Below are positions 32,922 to 42,031 of a stretch of DNA of 64,000 nucleotides, one piece after another; position 1 is the stretch's first letter; every line of letters starts with the position of its first letter. This DNA is from Rhizobium bangladeshense (GTDB taxonomy: Bacteria; Pseudomonadota; Alphaproteobacteria; Rhizobiales; Rhizobiaceae). The stretch is taken from NCBI RefSeq assembly GCF_001662075.1, contig NZ_LYPL01000001.1, forward strand, positions 310,001 to 374,000. The letters are read 5' to 3'. The position numbers and the translations under genes were made by a program. The notes beneath the pieces are model-generated. The model searched no databases. It worked only from the letters and a program-made list of their open reading frames with translations, and was not told the origin of the DNA.

Positions 32922-33341
32922 AGGCTAGCTCCGGAAAGCGCTTTAAAAACCGGACGATATGATGTGTTCGCGAAAAAAGATATCCCTGCCTCGACAGAGC
33001 CGGGCTATCGTCGCCATCATAAAAATCCGGGCGGCGGTTATCCGCAGAAGAGCACCGGAAGCATCGCGGAAACACGCAAGGGAACAAAAACAAGTCGCGC
33101 CGACCCTGGAAAAGGGAATGGCTTTCCGCGCGCCGCACCGCGTTCGCCGCCATAATCACGGGCGCGAACGCAAATACTGGAGGGGGCTTGCATCGATTTT
33201 TCGAGCGTGCACGCTATTTCCATGACGCACGCAATTCCGGCATGATGGCGGCCTTGGCGCCTTCGCCGGCGGATTTCCTGCGCATACGCCTCCTACCGGG
33301 GGGTTGCGCCACGTCAACGGTGTTAAAATAGGGGATATTCC
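32922..33341. other. 420-base intergenic region
   Basis: Divergent gap between the LysR gene and the osmoprotectant operon. Short open frames on both strands (for example 33038-33223, minus) have no ribosome site or domain. It must hold both promoters; I could not fix a convincing -35/-10 pair. Confidence 0.5.
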
Positions 33342-34250
33342 ATGCTGAAGAAACTCGCACTTGCCGTCTCGCTCTCCGCCTTTGCGGCGGGTGCGGTTCA
33401 GGCCGCAGACGTCGTCGTCTCGTCGAAAATTGACACGGAAGGCACGCTGCTCGGCAATGTCATCGCACTGGCGCTCGAAGCGAACGGCATCAAGACGCAG
33501 GACCGCATCGCGCTCGGCGCCACACCGGTCGTGCGCAAGGCGATCACCGCAGGCGAAATCGACATCTACCCGGAATATACCGGCAATGCCGGCTTCTTCT
33601 TCAACAAGGCCGACGACGCCGCCTGGAAGAACAACGATCAGGGTTATGAACTGGCAAAGAAGCTCGATTACGACGCCAACAAGATCGTCTGGCTGACGCC
33701 GTCGCCCGCCAATAACACCTGGGCGCTTGCCGTGCGCAACGATGTCGCCGAGCCGAACAAGCTGAAGACCATGTCCGATTTCGGCAAGTGGGTTGCCGGC
33801 GGCGGCTCCGCCAAGCTTGCGGCGTCTTCCGAATTCGTCAACTCGGCCGGCGCGCTTCCCGCCTTCCAGACGACCTACGGCTTCCAGCTGAAGCCCGACC
33901 AGATGGTCGTTCTCTCCGGCGGTGACACGGCGGCGACGATCAAGGCGGCCGCCGACCAGACGAACGGCGTCAACACCGCCATGGTCTACGGCACCGATGG
34001 CGCGATCGAAGCGGCCGAACTGACCGTTCTCGAAGACGACAAGGGCGTGCAGCAGGTCTATGCGCCGACCGCGATCATCCGCGAAGCGGTGTTGAAGGCC
34101 AATCCGAAGATCGAGGAAATCCTCTCGCCGATCTTCAAGAGCCTCAGCGCCGACGAGCTGCGCAAGCTCAACGCCAAGATCCAGGTCGACGGCGAGCCGG
34201 CAAAGTCCGTCGCCGAGGCCTATCTCAAGGAAAAAGGCTTCCTGAAGTAA
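33342..34250 (+). CDS. Osmoprotectant ABC transporter binding protein (YehZ/OsmF-like)
   Basis: 302 residues. A clean signal peptide (LALAVSLSAFAAGAVQA-A) is followed by an OpuAC-type substrate-binding domain. It contains SSKIDTEGTLLGNVIALALEANG, GEIDIYPEYTGNAGFFF and ILSPIFKSLSADELRKLNAKIQVDG. Relatives bind glycine betaine or other quaternary amines. First gene of a four-gene operon (binding protein, permease, ATPase, permease). Confidence 0.88.
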   Translation: MLKKLALAVSLSAFAAGAVQAADVVVSSKIDTEGTLLGNVIALALEANGIKTQDRIALGATPVVRKAITAGEIDIYPEYTGNAGFFFNKADDAAWKNNDQGYELAKKLDYDANKIVWLTPSPANNTWALAVRNDVAEPNKLKTMSDFGKWVAGGGSAKLAASSEFVNSAGALPAFQTTYGFQLKPDQMVVLSGGDTAATIKAAADQTNGVNTAMVYGTDGAIEAAELTVLEDDKGVQQVYAPTAIIREAVLKANPKIEEILSPIFKSLSADELRKLNAKIQVDGEPAKSVAEAYLKEKGFLK

Positions 34251-34258
34251 TCATCGCC

Positions 34259-34284
34259 CGCTCCGCCCGGCAGCGGGCGGAGCG
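34259..34284 (+). terminator. Intercistronic hairpin after binding-protein gene
   Basis: CGCTCCGCCCG (34259-34269) pairs with CGGGCGGAGCG (34274-34284) around GCAG, followed by TCCTTT. With a weak T-run it is more likely an attenuator or mRNA stabiliser than a full stop. Confidence 0.6.
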
Positions 34285-34308
34285 TCCTTTCCCCATAAGG
34301 TTGGATCG

Positions 34309-35475
34309 ATGGACGAAACCTCAGCGGTCCGCAGGCTGGACCGGCTCGGCGTGGTTCTGGTGGCCGGCGGCATTGCGGCCACGGCACTGATGCCCTTCAT
34401 CTACGTCAAGGCGAACCGCATCGCCGCCGGCAAGCCGATGCTGCTGACGCAGCTGCTTCCCCAGCCTTCCGTCGTCATCCTGACCGCCCTCCTCATTCTC
34501 ACGGCCTTGGCGACGCTGTTTCTCCGCAACGCCTTGGCGCGGCTTGTCATCGCGACACTCTCCCTTGGGGCGCTGGTCGTTGCGATCGGTCTCGTCTCGA
34601 GCGCGGCGACGCCGCCCGGCAGTACCGTGGCGCGCATGACGCCCGGTGGCGGCTTCTGGGTGCTGTTCGCCGTGATCGGGCTCGTCATCTCCGATGCGCT
34701 GGTCAAGATAAGGCTGGCGCCATGGATGCGGGTGGCGGCGCTTGCGGCCTATACGGCGCTGCTCTTCATCTCGCTCGCCTCCGGCCTGCTCGACAGCCTG
34801 TCGATCATGAAGGAATTTTCGACGCGGGCGCCGCAATTCGAGACGGAAGCGATTTCGCATCTGCTGCTGGCCCTCGGCTCGCTCGCCATCTCCATCGTTC
34901 TCGGCCTGCCACTCGGCATCCTCTGCTTCTGGGTGCCCAGGCTGCGGGCCGTGGTGCTGCAGGGCCTGAGCCTCATCCAGACGATCCCGAGCCTGGCGCT
35001 CTTCGGCCTCTTGATGCTGCCGCTCGGCTATCTCGCCACCCATGTGCCGCTGGCGGCCGCTGCCGGTATCCGCGGCATCGGCACGGCGCCGGCGCTGATC
35101 GCACTGGTGCTCTATTCACTGCTGCCGATCGTCGCCAATACCGTCGTCGGCCTGCAGGGCGTCGACCCCTCGGTGCGCGACGCCGCAGCCGGCATGGGGC
35201 TGACACGCCGGCAGATCCTTGTTGGTATCGACATGCCGCTCGCCTTTCCGGTTATTCTCACCGGCATTCGCATCGTACTGGTGCAGGCAATCGGCATGGT
35301 GACGATCGCCGCACTGATCGGAGGCGGCGGCTTCGGCATCTTCATCTTCCAGGGGCTCGGCCAGACCGCCATGGATCTCGTCCTGCTCGGCGCCGTGCCG
35401 ACCGTCTTCCTCGCCTTCTCATCGGCCGTCATCCTCGATGCGGTCATCGACAGCATCCGGGGGCCTGCCGCATGA
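34309..35475 (+). CDS. Osmoprotectant ABC permease (YehY-like)
   Basis: 388 residues. The first about 180 residues give four or five extra transmembrane segments. The C-terminal half is the standard permease domain with the ATPase-contacting loop VRDAAAGMGLTRRQILVGIDMPLAFP. The long N-terminal membrane part is typical of YehY among osmoprotectant permeases. It overlaps the ATPase gene by four bases. Confidence 0.88.
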   Translation: MDETSAVRRLDRLGVVLVAGGIAATALMPFIYVKANRIAAGKPMLLTQLLPQPSVVILTALLILTALATLFLRNALARLVIATLSLGALVVAIGLVSSAATPPGSTVARMTPGGGFWVLFAVIGLVISDALVKIRLAPWMRVAALAAYTALLFISLASGLLDSLSIMKEFSTRAPQFETEAISHLLLALGSLAISIVLGLPLGILCFWVPRLRAVVLQGLSLIQTIPSLALFGLLMLPLGYLATHVPLAAAAGIRGIGTAPALIALVLYSLLPIVANTVVGLQGVDPSVRDAAAGMGLTRRQILVGIDMPLAFPVILTGIRIVLVQAIGMVTIAALIGGGGFGIFIFQGLGQTAMDLVLLGAVPTVFLAFSSAVILDAVIDSIRGPAA

Positions 35476-36416
35476 GCATGATCGAAATCAGGAACGTCAC
35501 CAAGCGCTATGGTGCGGCCACCGTCGTCGACAATGTCTCGATGCAGGTCGAGAAGGGCGAAATCACCGTCATCGTCGGCACGTCGGGGTCCGGCAAGTCG
35601 ACGCTGATGCGGATGATCAACCGGCTGGTGCCGATCACCGAGGGCGAGATCTTCGTCGGCGGCCAGAATGTCATGGACGTCGAGGTGACCGAGCTTCGCC
35701 GCCGGATCGGCTATGCCATCCAGGGGCACGGCCTCTTCCCGCACAGAACCGTCGCGCAGAATATCGCCACCGTGCCGCAGCTTCTCGAATGGGATTCGGC
35801 GCGTATCGCAGCCCGCGTCGAGGAGCTGCTCGGACTGTTCAATCTCAATCCGGCTGATTTCGCCGACAAATATCCGCACCAGCTTTCCGGTGGCCAGCAG
35901 CAGCGCGTCGGCGTTGCCCGGGCGCTGGCGGCCGAACCGGAACTGCTGCTGATGGACGAGCCCTTCGGCGCCCTCGATCCCGTCATCCGCGGCAAGGCGC
36001 AGGACGACCTTCTGGCGATCCAGAAGCAGTTCGGCACCACCATCATCCTCGTCACCCACGACATGGACGAGGCCTTCCACCTCGGCAATCAGATCGCGGT
36101 GATGAGCCAGGGCAGATTGCTGCAATGCTCGACGCCGGAAAAGATCCTCACCGAACCCGCCGATCCCTTCGTCCAGCAACTGACCGGCACTTCCGACCGG
36201 GCGCTGAAGCTGATGTCGCTGCTGCCGCTGAAGGAGAGCATGGAGCCGGCCAAGAGCGGGCTTGCCTATGCTCTGCCGCAGTCGCTCAGTCTCCGCGATG
36301 CGCTCGCCGAAATGATCTGGCAGGGCGTTGACGAGGCAGCCGTGCAGGATGGCGAGAAGGCTGCTGTCGGATCGATCTCGATGAGCCGGCTGCTCGAACT
36401 GGGCCGCAAGGCATGA
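35472..36416 (+). CDS. Osmoprotectant ABC ATPase (YehX-like)
   Basis: 314 residues. Walker A GTSGSGKSTLMRMINRL, Q-loop AIQGHGLFPHRTV, signature LSGGQQQRVGVARAL, Walker B LLLMDEPFGALDP and switch VTHDMDEA are all present. The last about 70 residues are a C-terminal extension as in glycine-betaine importers. Its ATG overlaps the upstream stop (ATGA), and its end overlaps the next permease gene by four bases, so the operon is translationally coupled. Confidence 0.93.
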   Translation: MSMIEIRNVTKRYGAATVVDNVSMQVEKGEITVIVGTSGSGKSTLMRMINRLVPITEGEIFVGGQNVMDVEVTELRRRIGYAIQGHGLFPHRTVAQNIATVPQLLEWDSARIAARVEELLGLFNLNPADFADKYPHQLSGGQQQRVGVARALAAEPELLLMDEPFGALDPVIRGKAQDDLLAIQKQFGTTIILVTHDMDEAFHLGNQIAVMSQGRLLQCSTPEKILTEPADPFVQQLTGTSDRALKLMSLLPLKESMEPAKSGLAYALPQSLSLRDALAEMIWQGVDEAAVQDGEKAAVGSISMSRLLELGRKA

Positions 36417-37162
36417 AGCTCCTCGTCGCCAATCTCTTCCGCCTGGCGGCGCTCGCCCTGCTCTTGATCCTGTTGTTCAGGACCGAAGGGCTTTCCTTCC
36501 TGCTGACACCGCTGACCAGCAACAATGCGCCCGCCGTCTATACGCAGAACAGTCTTGCCTCGCTTGCGCTCGGGCATCTGCAGCTCGTCATCGGCTCGAT
36601 CGCCTGCAGCGCCGTGCTCGCCGTTCTCGGCGGCATCTTCGTCACCCGCGACAGCGGCGCCGATTTCCTGCCGCTGTCGCGGGCGATTGCCAATGCCGGG
36701 CAGACCTTTCCGCCGGTCGCGGTGCTGGCACTTGCCGTTCCCGCCACCGGCTTCGGCGCCATGCCGACGCTGATCGCACTCTTTCTTTATGGCCTCTTGC
36801 CGATCTTCGAAAACACCGTCGCCGGTCTCAAGCAGGTGTCGCCGCAGGTGCTTGATGCCGCCGACGGCATGGGCATGAGCGCCACGCAGCGGCTGTTGCG
36901 GGTCGAGCTGCCGCTTGCCTTGCCGCTGATCCTCGAAGGGCTGAAGGTTGCGACGGTCATCAATATCGGCACGGCGACGATCGGCTCGACGGTAGCGGCA
37001 AAGGGTCTCGGCGAGGTGATCATCGCAGGGCTGATATCGGACAATACCGCCTTCATCCTGCAGGGCGGGCTGATCGTCGGCCTGATGGCGGTGCTGATCT
37101 ATGACGCCATGGGCCTCGTCGAAGCGGCGATCACCCAAAGAATCGGCTTGCGCGCGGCGTAA
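36413..37162 (+). CDS. Osmoprotectant ABC permease (YehW-like)
   Basis: 249 residues with six hydrophobic segments and the coupling loop VLDAADGMGMSATQRLLRVELPLALPL. It is the short second permease of the system and closes the operon. It starts inside the end of the ATPase gene. Confidence 0.9.
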   Translation: MKLLVANLFRLAALALLLILLFRTEGLSFLLTPLTSNNAPAVYTQNSLASLALGHLQLVIGSIACSAVLAVLGGIFVTRDSGADFLPLSRAIANAGQTFPPVAVLALAVPATGFGAMPTLIALFLYGLLPIFENTVAGLKQVSPQVLDAADGMGMSATQRLLRVELPLALPLILEGLKVATVINIGTATIGSTVAAKGLGEVIIAGLISDNTAFILQGGLIVGLMAVLIYDAMGLVEAAITQRIGLRAA

Positions 37163-37206
37163 GGGGACCGCTACCACAGGCGTGACCGAAAGAATGGGAG
37201 GCAGAA

Positions 37207-37602
37207 TTGGCGAAGATGATCCACTCCATGATCCGAGTCCTCGACGAGGCGCGTTCGGTCGAATTCTACAGCAAAGCCTTCGGCCTCTCGGTCGCCGATC
37301 GTATCGAATTCGCAACCTTCACGCTGATCTATCTCAGCAATGCCGAAACCGGCTTCGAACTGGAGCTGACGGTCAACAAGGGCCGGACCGAGCCCTATGA
37401 TCTCGGCAATGCCTATGGCCATCTCGCCGTCTCGGTCCATGAGGTGGCGGTCGAGCGTGAGCGCATGCTGAAACTGGGGCTGAAACCGGGTGAGCTGGTC
37501 GAGCTCAATCGCGACGGCAGGCTCTTCGGCCTGTTCTTTTTCGTCAGCGATCCCGACGGCTACAAGATCGAAGTGCTGCAGCGCCACGGGCGGTTTCTTT
37601 AG
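37207..37602 (+). CDS. Glyoxalase-family (vicinal oxygen chelate) protein
   Basis: 131 residues resembling lactoylglutathione lyase: HSMIRVLDEARSVEFYSKAFG, GFELELTVNKG, GYGHLAVSV-like AYGHLAVSV and DPDGYKIEVLQR. Metal ligands H6, E (in ELELT), H (in GHLA) and E (in KIEVLQ) fit glyoxalase I, which detoxifies methylglyoxal; other substrates remain possible. I keep the TTG start at 37207 because GGGAGG lies five bases upstream; an ATG is three codons later. Confidence 0.83.
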   Translation: MAKMIHSMIRVLDEARSVEFYSKAFGLSVADRIEFATFTLIYLSNAETGFELELTVNKGRTEPYDLGNAYGHLAVSVHEVAVERERMLKLGLKPGELVELNRDGRLFGLFFFVSDPDGYKIEVLQRHGRFL

Positions 37603-37633
37603 AAACCCGCCATCACCCATACCACACCAAAAA

Positions 37634-37654
37634 GGCCCCGTTTCCAACGGGGCC
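37634..37654. terminator. Bidirectional terminator
   Basis: GGCCCCGT (37634-37641) pairs with ACGGGGCC (37647-37654) around TTCCA, between two convergent genes. A-run on the left side and CCTT on the right allow use on either strand. Confidence 0.7.
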
Positions 37655-37680
37655 CTTCCAGTTCGGCCTATCGGACGAGA

Positions 37681-38073
37681 TTACATCCAGTAAGGCGGCA
37701 CGCCATAGTAGTCATAGACCCGGCGGCCATTATCGTTGTACCAGGTGTCGTCATCGTCCGAATAGCTCGGGGCGCCTTCGATCTGCTCCTTGGTCAGGTC
37801 GATGCGATAGCCGTCCAGCTGGGTGTCGTAGTTCAGCTTTTCCCAGGGGAGCGGATAGTGATCGTCGCCCATACCCAGGAAGCCGCCGAAGCTCAGCACC
37901 GCATAGGCGACGCGGCCATCAAGCTTGCCGATGATCAGGCGTTCGATCGAGCCGATATGCCTGCCATCCGGGCCGTAGACGCGGGTGCCTTCAACGCGGT
38001 CGCTGGCGATCAGCGAAGGCGTATCCTTCACATTCGGGTCGCGGCGGGTGGCATCGGTTTCCTCGTTCAGCAT
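37681..38073 (-). CDS. PRC-barrel domain protein
   Basis: 130 residues. A PRC-barrel domain spans about 18-85 (LIASDRVEGTRVYGPDGRHIGSIERLIIGKLDGRVAYAVLSFGG...LPWEKL). An acidic, Tyr-rich tail follows (YSDDDDTWYNDNGRRVYDYYG). Soluble stress-type PRC-barrel proteins are frequent in rhizobia; function is not defined. AAAGGAGG precedes the ATG at 38073 with good spacing; the frame beyond it to 38148 is not needed. Confidence 0.85.
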   Translation of the reverse strand: MLNEETDATRRDPNVKDTPSLIASDRVEGTRVYGPDGRHIGSIERLIIGKLDGRVAYAVLSFGGFLGMGDDHYPLPWEKLNYDTQLDGYRIDLTKEQIEGAPSYSDDDDTWYNDNGRRVYDYYGVPPYWM

Positions 38074-38162
38074 TATGCACCTCCTTTGGTGTTCCTCATG
38101 GTGAGTATGCAGAATCAACGTCAGGACGGACTCAAAGTTCCCGGTCAAGCCATCCGCAAATG

Positions 38163-38190
38163 TTGACGTTTACGTCAAGGTTAGTATAGC
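38163..38190 (+). promoter_or_regulatory. fadD promoter with palindromic operator
   Basis: TTGACGTTTACGTCAA (38163-38178) is a perfect palindrome with a two-base centre. Its first six bases serve as a -35 box, with TATAGC 16 bases later (38185-38190) as -10. Repressor binding would block the promoter. The same half-site occurs at 2573-2594. Confidence 0.6.
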
Positions 38191-38320
38191 GTCATTCAGC
38201 TTGAACCGTTCAGGCAATGGCATAAGCTGCCGGACAGGAAGATGGAGGATGCTTCCGGTCAATTGCAGGCCAGCCGACAGCGGCTCGGCCGGCGCGGCGG
38301 CCGCAAGGGAGAGAGATACG

Positions 38321-40021
38321 ATGACCAGCATTTCCGTCCATCCGAACGGAACAAAAGCCGACAAGCCCTGGCTTGCCACCTACCCCGATATGGTTCCGGC
38401 CGAACTGCCGCCGCTGGAATATGCCTCGCTTGCCGAACTCTTGGAAAAATCCTGCGCCCGTTATGCCGATCGCACGGTTTTTTCCAGCATGGGCAAGGCG
38501 ATGAGCTACCGCGAGTTGGACGACCAGACGCGCAAGGTCGCCGCCTGGCTGCAGAGCATCGGGCTCGACAAGGGCGACCGCGTCGCGGTGATGATGCCGA
38601 ACGTCTTGCAGAACCCGGTCGCGACCTATGCCATTCTTAGAGCCGGCTTCGTCGTCGTCAACGTCAACCCGCTCTATACGCCGCGTGAACTCGAACACCA
38701 ACTGCGCGATTCCGGCGCCAAGGCGATCTTCGTCCTGGAGAATTTCGCCCGTACGGTCGAGCAGGTCCTGAACAAGACCGATCTGCGCCACGTCGTCGTC
38801 ACCTCGCTTGGGGAGATGCTTGGCCCCAAGGGACTGATCGTCAATTTCGTCGTGCGCAAGGTGAAGAAGCTCGTCCCCTCCTGGTCGATCCCGCAGCACA
38901 AGAGCTTCAGCCAGGTGCTGCGCGAAGGTGCGAAAAAGAGCCTTCAGCCGGTGGCGCTTACCGGCGGCGACGTCGCCTTCCTGCAATATACCGGCGGCAC
39001 AACAGGCGTTGCCAAGGGCGCGGTGCTCACCCATCAAAACCTGCTTGCCAACAAGCTGCAGCTATCGCTCTGGCTGCGATCGGCCTTCGAGCGCAAGAAA
39101 CAGCCCGAAGTGCTGAATTTCCTCTGCGCCCTGCCGCTCTACCACATCTTCGCGCTGACGGTGAATTCGCTGATGGGCATATCGCTCGGCGCCCACAATA
39201 TCCTGATCGCCAATCCGCGCGACATTCCCGGCCTCGTCAAGGAATTCGAAAAGTATGATGTGCATATCTTTCCCGGCCTCAACACGCTTTTCAACGCGCT
39301 GATGAACAATGCCGATTTCGCCAAGCTCGATTTCGCCCCGCTGATCATGTCGCTCGGCGGCGGCATGGCCGTGCAGCGCCCGGTCGCCGAACGCTGGCTG
39401 AAGATGACCGGCACGGCAATTACTGAGGGTTACGGGCTTTCCGAGACCTCGCCCGTCGCCACCGCCAACCGCTTCGATTCGATCGAGTTTACCGGCTCGA
39501 TCGGTCTGCCGCTGCCTTCCACCGACCTCGATATCCGCGACGAGGAGGGCAATTCGCTGCCGCTCGGCGAAATCGGCGAGATCTGCATCCGCGGGCCGCA
39601 AGTGATGGCCGGTTATTGGCAGAAGCCGGAGGAAACGGCGCGGGTGATGACGGCCGACGGCTATTTCCGCTCGGGCGACATGGGCTTCATGGACGAGCGC
39701 GGCTATACCAAAATCGTCGACCGCAAGAAGGACATGATCCTGGTTTCCGGCTTCAACGTCTATCCGAACGAGATCGAGGAGGTCGCCGCCATGCATGCCG
39801 GCATTCTCGAAGCCGCGGCGGTCGGCGTGCCGGACGGGCATTCGGGCGAGGCGGTCAAACTCTTCGTGGTCAGGAAGGACCCGAACCTGACGGAAGCCGA
39901 GGTGAAGGCTCATTGCATCGCCAATCTCACCAACTACAAGCGCCCGCGCTTCATCGAATTCCGCACCGAGCTGCCGAAGTCGCCGGTCGGCAAGATTTTG
40001 CGTAAGGACCTGCGCGGCTGA
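38321..40021 (+). CDS. fadD: Long-chain fatty-acid CoA ligase
   Basis: 566 residues. AMP-binding enzyme that activates fatty acids to acyl-CoA for beta-oxidation or lipid synthesis. Visible motifs are the P-loop YTGGTTGVAKGAVLTH, the adenylate motif TEGYGLSETSP, the hinge YFRSGDMGFMDERGYTKIVDRKKDMI and the final catalytic lysine in KSPVGKILRKDLRG. The frame opens at 38201, but the ATG at 38321 has AAGGGAGAGAG upstream and gives the normal FadD length. It is preceded by a 16-base palindrome in the promoter and followed by hairpins and a dispersed repeat. Confidence 0.93.
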   Translation: MTSISVHPNGTKADKPWLATYPDMVPAELPPLEYASLAELLEKSCARYADRTVFSSMGKAMSYRELDDQTRKVAAWLQSIGLDKGDRVAVMMPNVLQNPVATYAILRAGFVVVNVNPLYTPRELEHQLRDSGAKAIFVLENFARTVEQVLNKTDLRHVVVTSLGEMLGPKGLIVNFVVRKVKKLVPSWSIPQHKSFSQVLREGAKKSLQPVALTGGDVAFLQYTGGTTGVAKGAVLTHQNLLANKLQLSLWLRSAFERKKQPEVLNFLCALPLYHIFALTVNSLMGISLGAHNILIANPRDIPGLVKEFEKYDVHIFPGLNTLFNALMNNADFAKLDFAPLIMSLGGGMAVQRPVAERWLKMTGTAITEGYGLSETSPVATANRFDSIEFTGSIGLPLPSTDLDIRDEEGNSLPLGEIGEICIRGPQVMAGYWQKPEETARVMTADGYFRSGDMGFMDERGYTKIVDRKKDMILVSGFNVYPNEIEEVAAMHAGILEAAAVGVPDGHSGEAVKLFVVRKDPNLTEAEVKAHCIANLTNYKRPRFIEFRTELPKSPVGKILRKDLRG

Positions 40022-40040
40022 ATTTGACGAATTCAAAGTG

Positions 40041-40082
40041 TTACAGCGTCTTTGCGCGTCTTTCAGACGCGTGGCGCTGTAA
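40041..40082 (+). terminator. Compound hairpin after fadD
   Basis: TTACAGCG (40041-40048) pairs with CGCTGTAA (40075-40082), and inside it CGCGTCT (40055-40061) pairs with AGACGCG (40065-40071). It begins 20 bases after the fadD stop. It may be a terminator or a member of a rhizobial palindromic repeat family. Confidence 0.5.
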
Positions 40083-40092
40083 TGAGATTAAC

Positions 40093-40117
40093 AGCCATCC
40101 GCTTCCTGCAGATGGCT
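40093..40117 (+). repeat. Hairpin, diverged duplicate of the 40292 terminator
   Basis: A 25-base stem-loop (AGCCAT...ATGGCT arms) that matches 40292-40316 at 22 of 25 positions. One pair of differences is compensatory: a T-A pair here replaces a C-G pair there. Confidence 0.5.
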
Positions 40118-40154
40118 CAGGCTGCAGACAAACCACTGCAAAACCCGCGACGTC

Positions 40155-40264
40155 ATCCTCGGCCTTGTGCCGAGGATCCACGCCGATCACATTAAGCCTC
40201 TGAAAATAAGTGTTTTCCTGTCAAGCAATGATTGTGGTCAGATGCTCGGCACAAGGCCGAGCAT
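40155..40264. repeat. Dispersed mosaic repeat, copy 2 (inverted)
   Basis: Palindromes 40155-40177 (ATCCTCGGC arms) and 40242-40264 (ATGCTCGGC arms). The order and the loop sequences are those of the copy at 17971-18074 read on the other strand. Spacing between palindromes is about 64 bases. Confidence 0.7.
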
Positions 40265-40291
40265 GACGGAGAAGACTTTGTCAACAAACCG

Positions 40292-40322
40292 AGCCACCTG
40301 CTTCCTGCAGGTGGCTTTTTTC
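40292..40322 (+). terminator. Strong factor-independent terminator
   Basis: AGCCACCTGC (40292-40301) pairs with GCAGGTGGCT (40307-40316) around TTCCT and is followed by a run of T to 40321. It lies about 85 bases before the pgi start and would end read-through from fadD. Confidence 0.8.
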
Positions 40323-40405
40323 ATGTTGGAGCAATGGCTGAACTTGATTTGCGGGCGATAAAGCGAATAGTTTCCGCAACCTTTCCGCCTCCAAAGGAGC
40401 CTCCC

Positions 40406-42031
40406 ATGAACGCCATCGTCGAACAGCTGAAAAGCACGGCCGCCGCCACCAAGGCGACCGATCTCCGGGCCGCCTTCGCCGCCGATGCGCAGCGCTTTTC
40501 GCGCTTCTCCGTCGCGCTCGACGATCTCCTGATGGATTTTTCCAAAACGGCGGTGAATGACGACATCCTGAAGCTGTTGGTCAAGCTCGCCGAAGAAGGC
40601 GGTGTCGAGAAGAAGCGCGACGAGATGTTCTCCGGCAAGGCGATCAATTTCACCGAGGAGCGCGCCGTTCTGCACACGGCCTTGCGCAACCGCTCCAACA
40701 CGCCTGTTATGGTCGACGGCAAGGACGTCATGCCCGATGTCAACGCGGTGCTTGCCGCCATGGGCAAGTTTGCCGACGAGATCCGCTCCGGCGCTCTGAA
40801 GGGTGCGACCGGCAAGGCGATCACCGACGTCGTCAATATCGGCATCGGCGGCTCGGACCTCGGCCCCGTCATGGCGACGCTGGCGCTTGCCCCCTTCCAT
40901 GACGGCCCGCGCGCCCATTTCGTCTCCAACATCGACGGCGCCCATATCGCCGATATTCTGAAGCTGGTTCAGCCGGAAACGACGCTGTTCATCGTCGCCT
41001 CGAAGACCTTCACCACCGTCGAGACGATGACCAATGCGCAGACGGCGCGCAATTTCATCGCCAAGGCGCTCGGCGAAGCCGCCGTGCAGCATCATTTCGC
41101 CGCCGTCTCGACGGCGCTCGACAAGGTCGCCGCCTTCGGCATCGACAGCGCCCGCGTCTTCGGCTTCTGGGACTGGGTCGGCGGCCGCTATTCGATCTGG
41201 TCGGCCATCGGCCTGCCGTTGATGATCGCGATCGGGCCGGAGAATTTCGGCAAGTTCCTCGACGGCGCCCATGCCATCGACAATCACTTCCGTAAGGCAC
41301 CGATTACCGAAAGCCTGCCGATGCTGCTCGGCCTGATCGGCTTCTACCACCGCAATGTGCTCGGTTATCCGACCCGCGCCATCCTGCCTTACGACCAGCG
41401 CCTGTCGCGCTTTCCTGCCTATCTGCAGCAGCTCGACATGGAATCGAATGGTAAGGGCGTCACCGTCGACGGCACGCCGGTCGAGGGCAATTCCGGCCCG
41501 GTCGTGTGGGGCGAACCCGGCACCAACGGCCAGCACGCCTTCTATCAGCTCATCCATCAGGGTACGAGCATCATCCCGGCCGAATTCATGATCGCCGCCA
41601 ATGCCTTCGAGCCGGAGCTGCGCCATCAGCACCAGCTCTTGATCTCCAACGTTCTCGCCCAGTCGGAAGCGCTGATGAAGGGGCGCACCTTCACGGAAGC
41701 CAAGAAGCAGCTGACCGACAAGGGCATGGACGACAAGAAGGCCGATTTCATCGCCCCGCACCGCGTCTTTACCGGCAATCGTCCGTCGATCACCTTCGTC
41801 TACGACAAACTCACCCCTTATGCGCTCGGCCGGCTGATCGCGCTTTACGAACATCGCGTCTTCGTCGAAGGCGTGCTCTTCCGTATCAACTCCTTCGACC
41901 AGTGGGGCGTCGAGCTCGGCAAGGAACTGGCGACGGGCCTGCTGCCCGTCGTCGAGGGCAAGGAGAGCGCGGCAGGCCATGATTCCTCGACGCAAGGGCT
42001 GGTCGCGGCGCTGGCGAAACTGGCGAAGTAG
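40406..42031 (+). CDS. pgi: Glucose-6-phosphate isomerase
   Basis: 541 residues, normal for the enzyme interconverting glucose-6-phosphate and fructose-6-phosphate in the cytosol. Visible signatures are [22 protein letters not shown], the first PROSITE-type region [45 protein letters not shown] (with the catalytic Glu and His) and the C-terminal [22 protein letters not shown] lies six bases before the ATG at 40406. Together with fructokinase (43999) and the frc importer it links fructose to central metabolism. Confidence 0.96.
   Translation: MNAIVEQLKSTAAATKATDLRAAFAADAQRFSRFSVALDDLLMDFSKTAVNDDILKLLVKLAEEGGVEKKRDEMFSGKAINFTEERAVLHTALRNRSNTPVMVDGKDVMPDVNAVLAAMGKFADEIRSGALKGATGKAITDVVNIGIGGSDLGPVMATLALAPFHDGPRAHFVSNIDGAHIADILKLVQPETTLFIVASKTFTTVETMTNAQTARNFIAKALGEAAVQHHFAAVSTALDKVAAFGIDSARVFGFWDWVGGRYSIWSAIGLPLMIAIGPENFGKFLDGAHAIDNHFRKAPITESLPMLLGLIGFYHRNVLGYPTRAILPYDQRLSRFPAYLQQLDMESNGKGVTVDGTPVEGNSGPVVWGEPGTNGQHAFYQLIHQGTSIIPAEFMIAANAFEPELRHQHQLLISNVLAQSEALMKGRTFTEAKKQLTDKGMDDKKADFIAPHRVFTGNRPSITFVYDKLTPYALGRLIALYEHRVFVEGVLFRINSFDQWGVELGKELATGLLPVVEGKESAAGHDSSTQGLVAALAKLAK

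Larger units (their letters stand above)
40022..40405. other. fadD-pgi intergenic region rich in palindromes
   Basis: 384 bases containing the hairpins at 40041-40082, 40093-40117 and 40292-40322 and the mosaic repeat at 40155-40264. The pgi promoter must lie in the last 80 bases. No gene seen. Confidence 0.6.

Noticed and set aside
40238..41995. 585-codon open frame antisense to pgi
   Set aside because: A shadow of pgi, which has all enzyme signatures.
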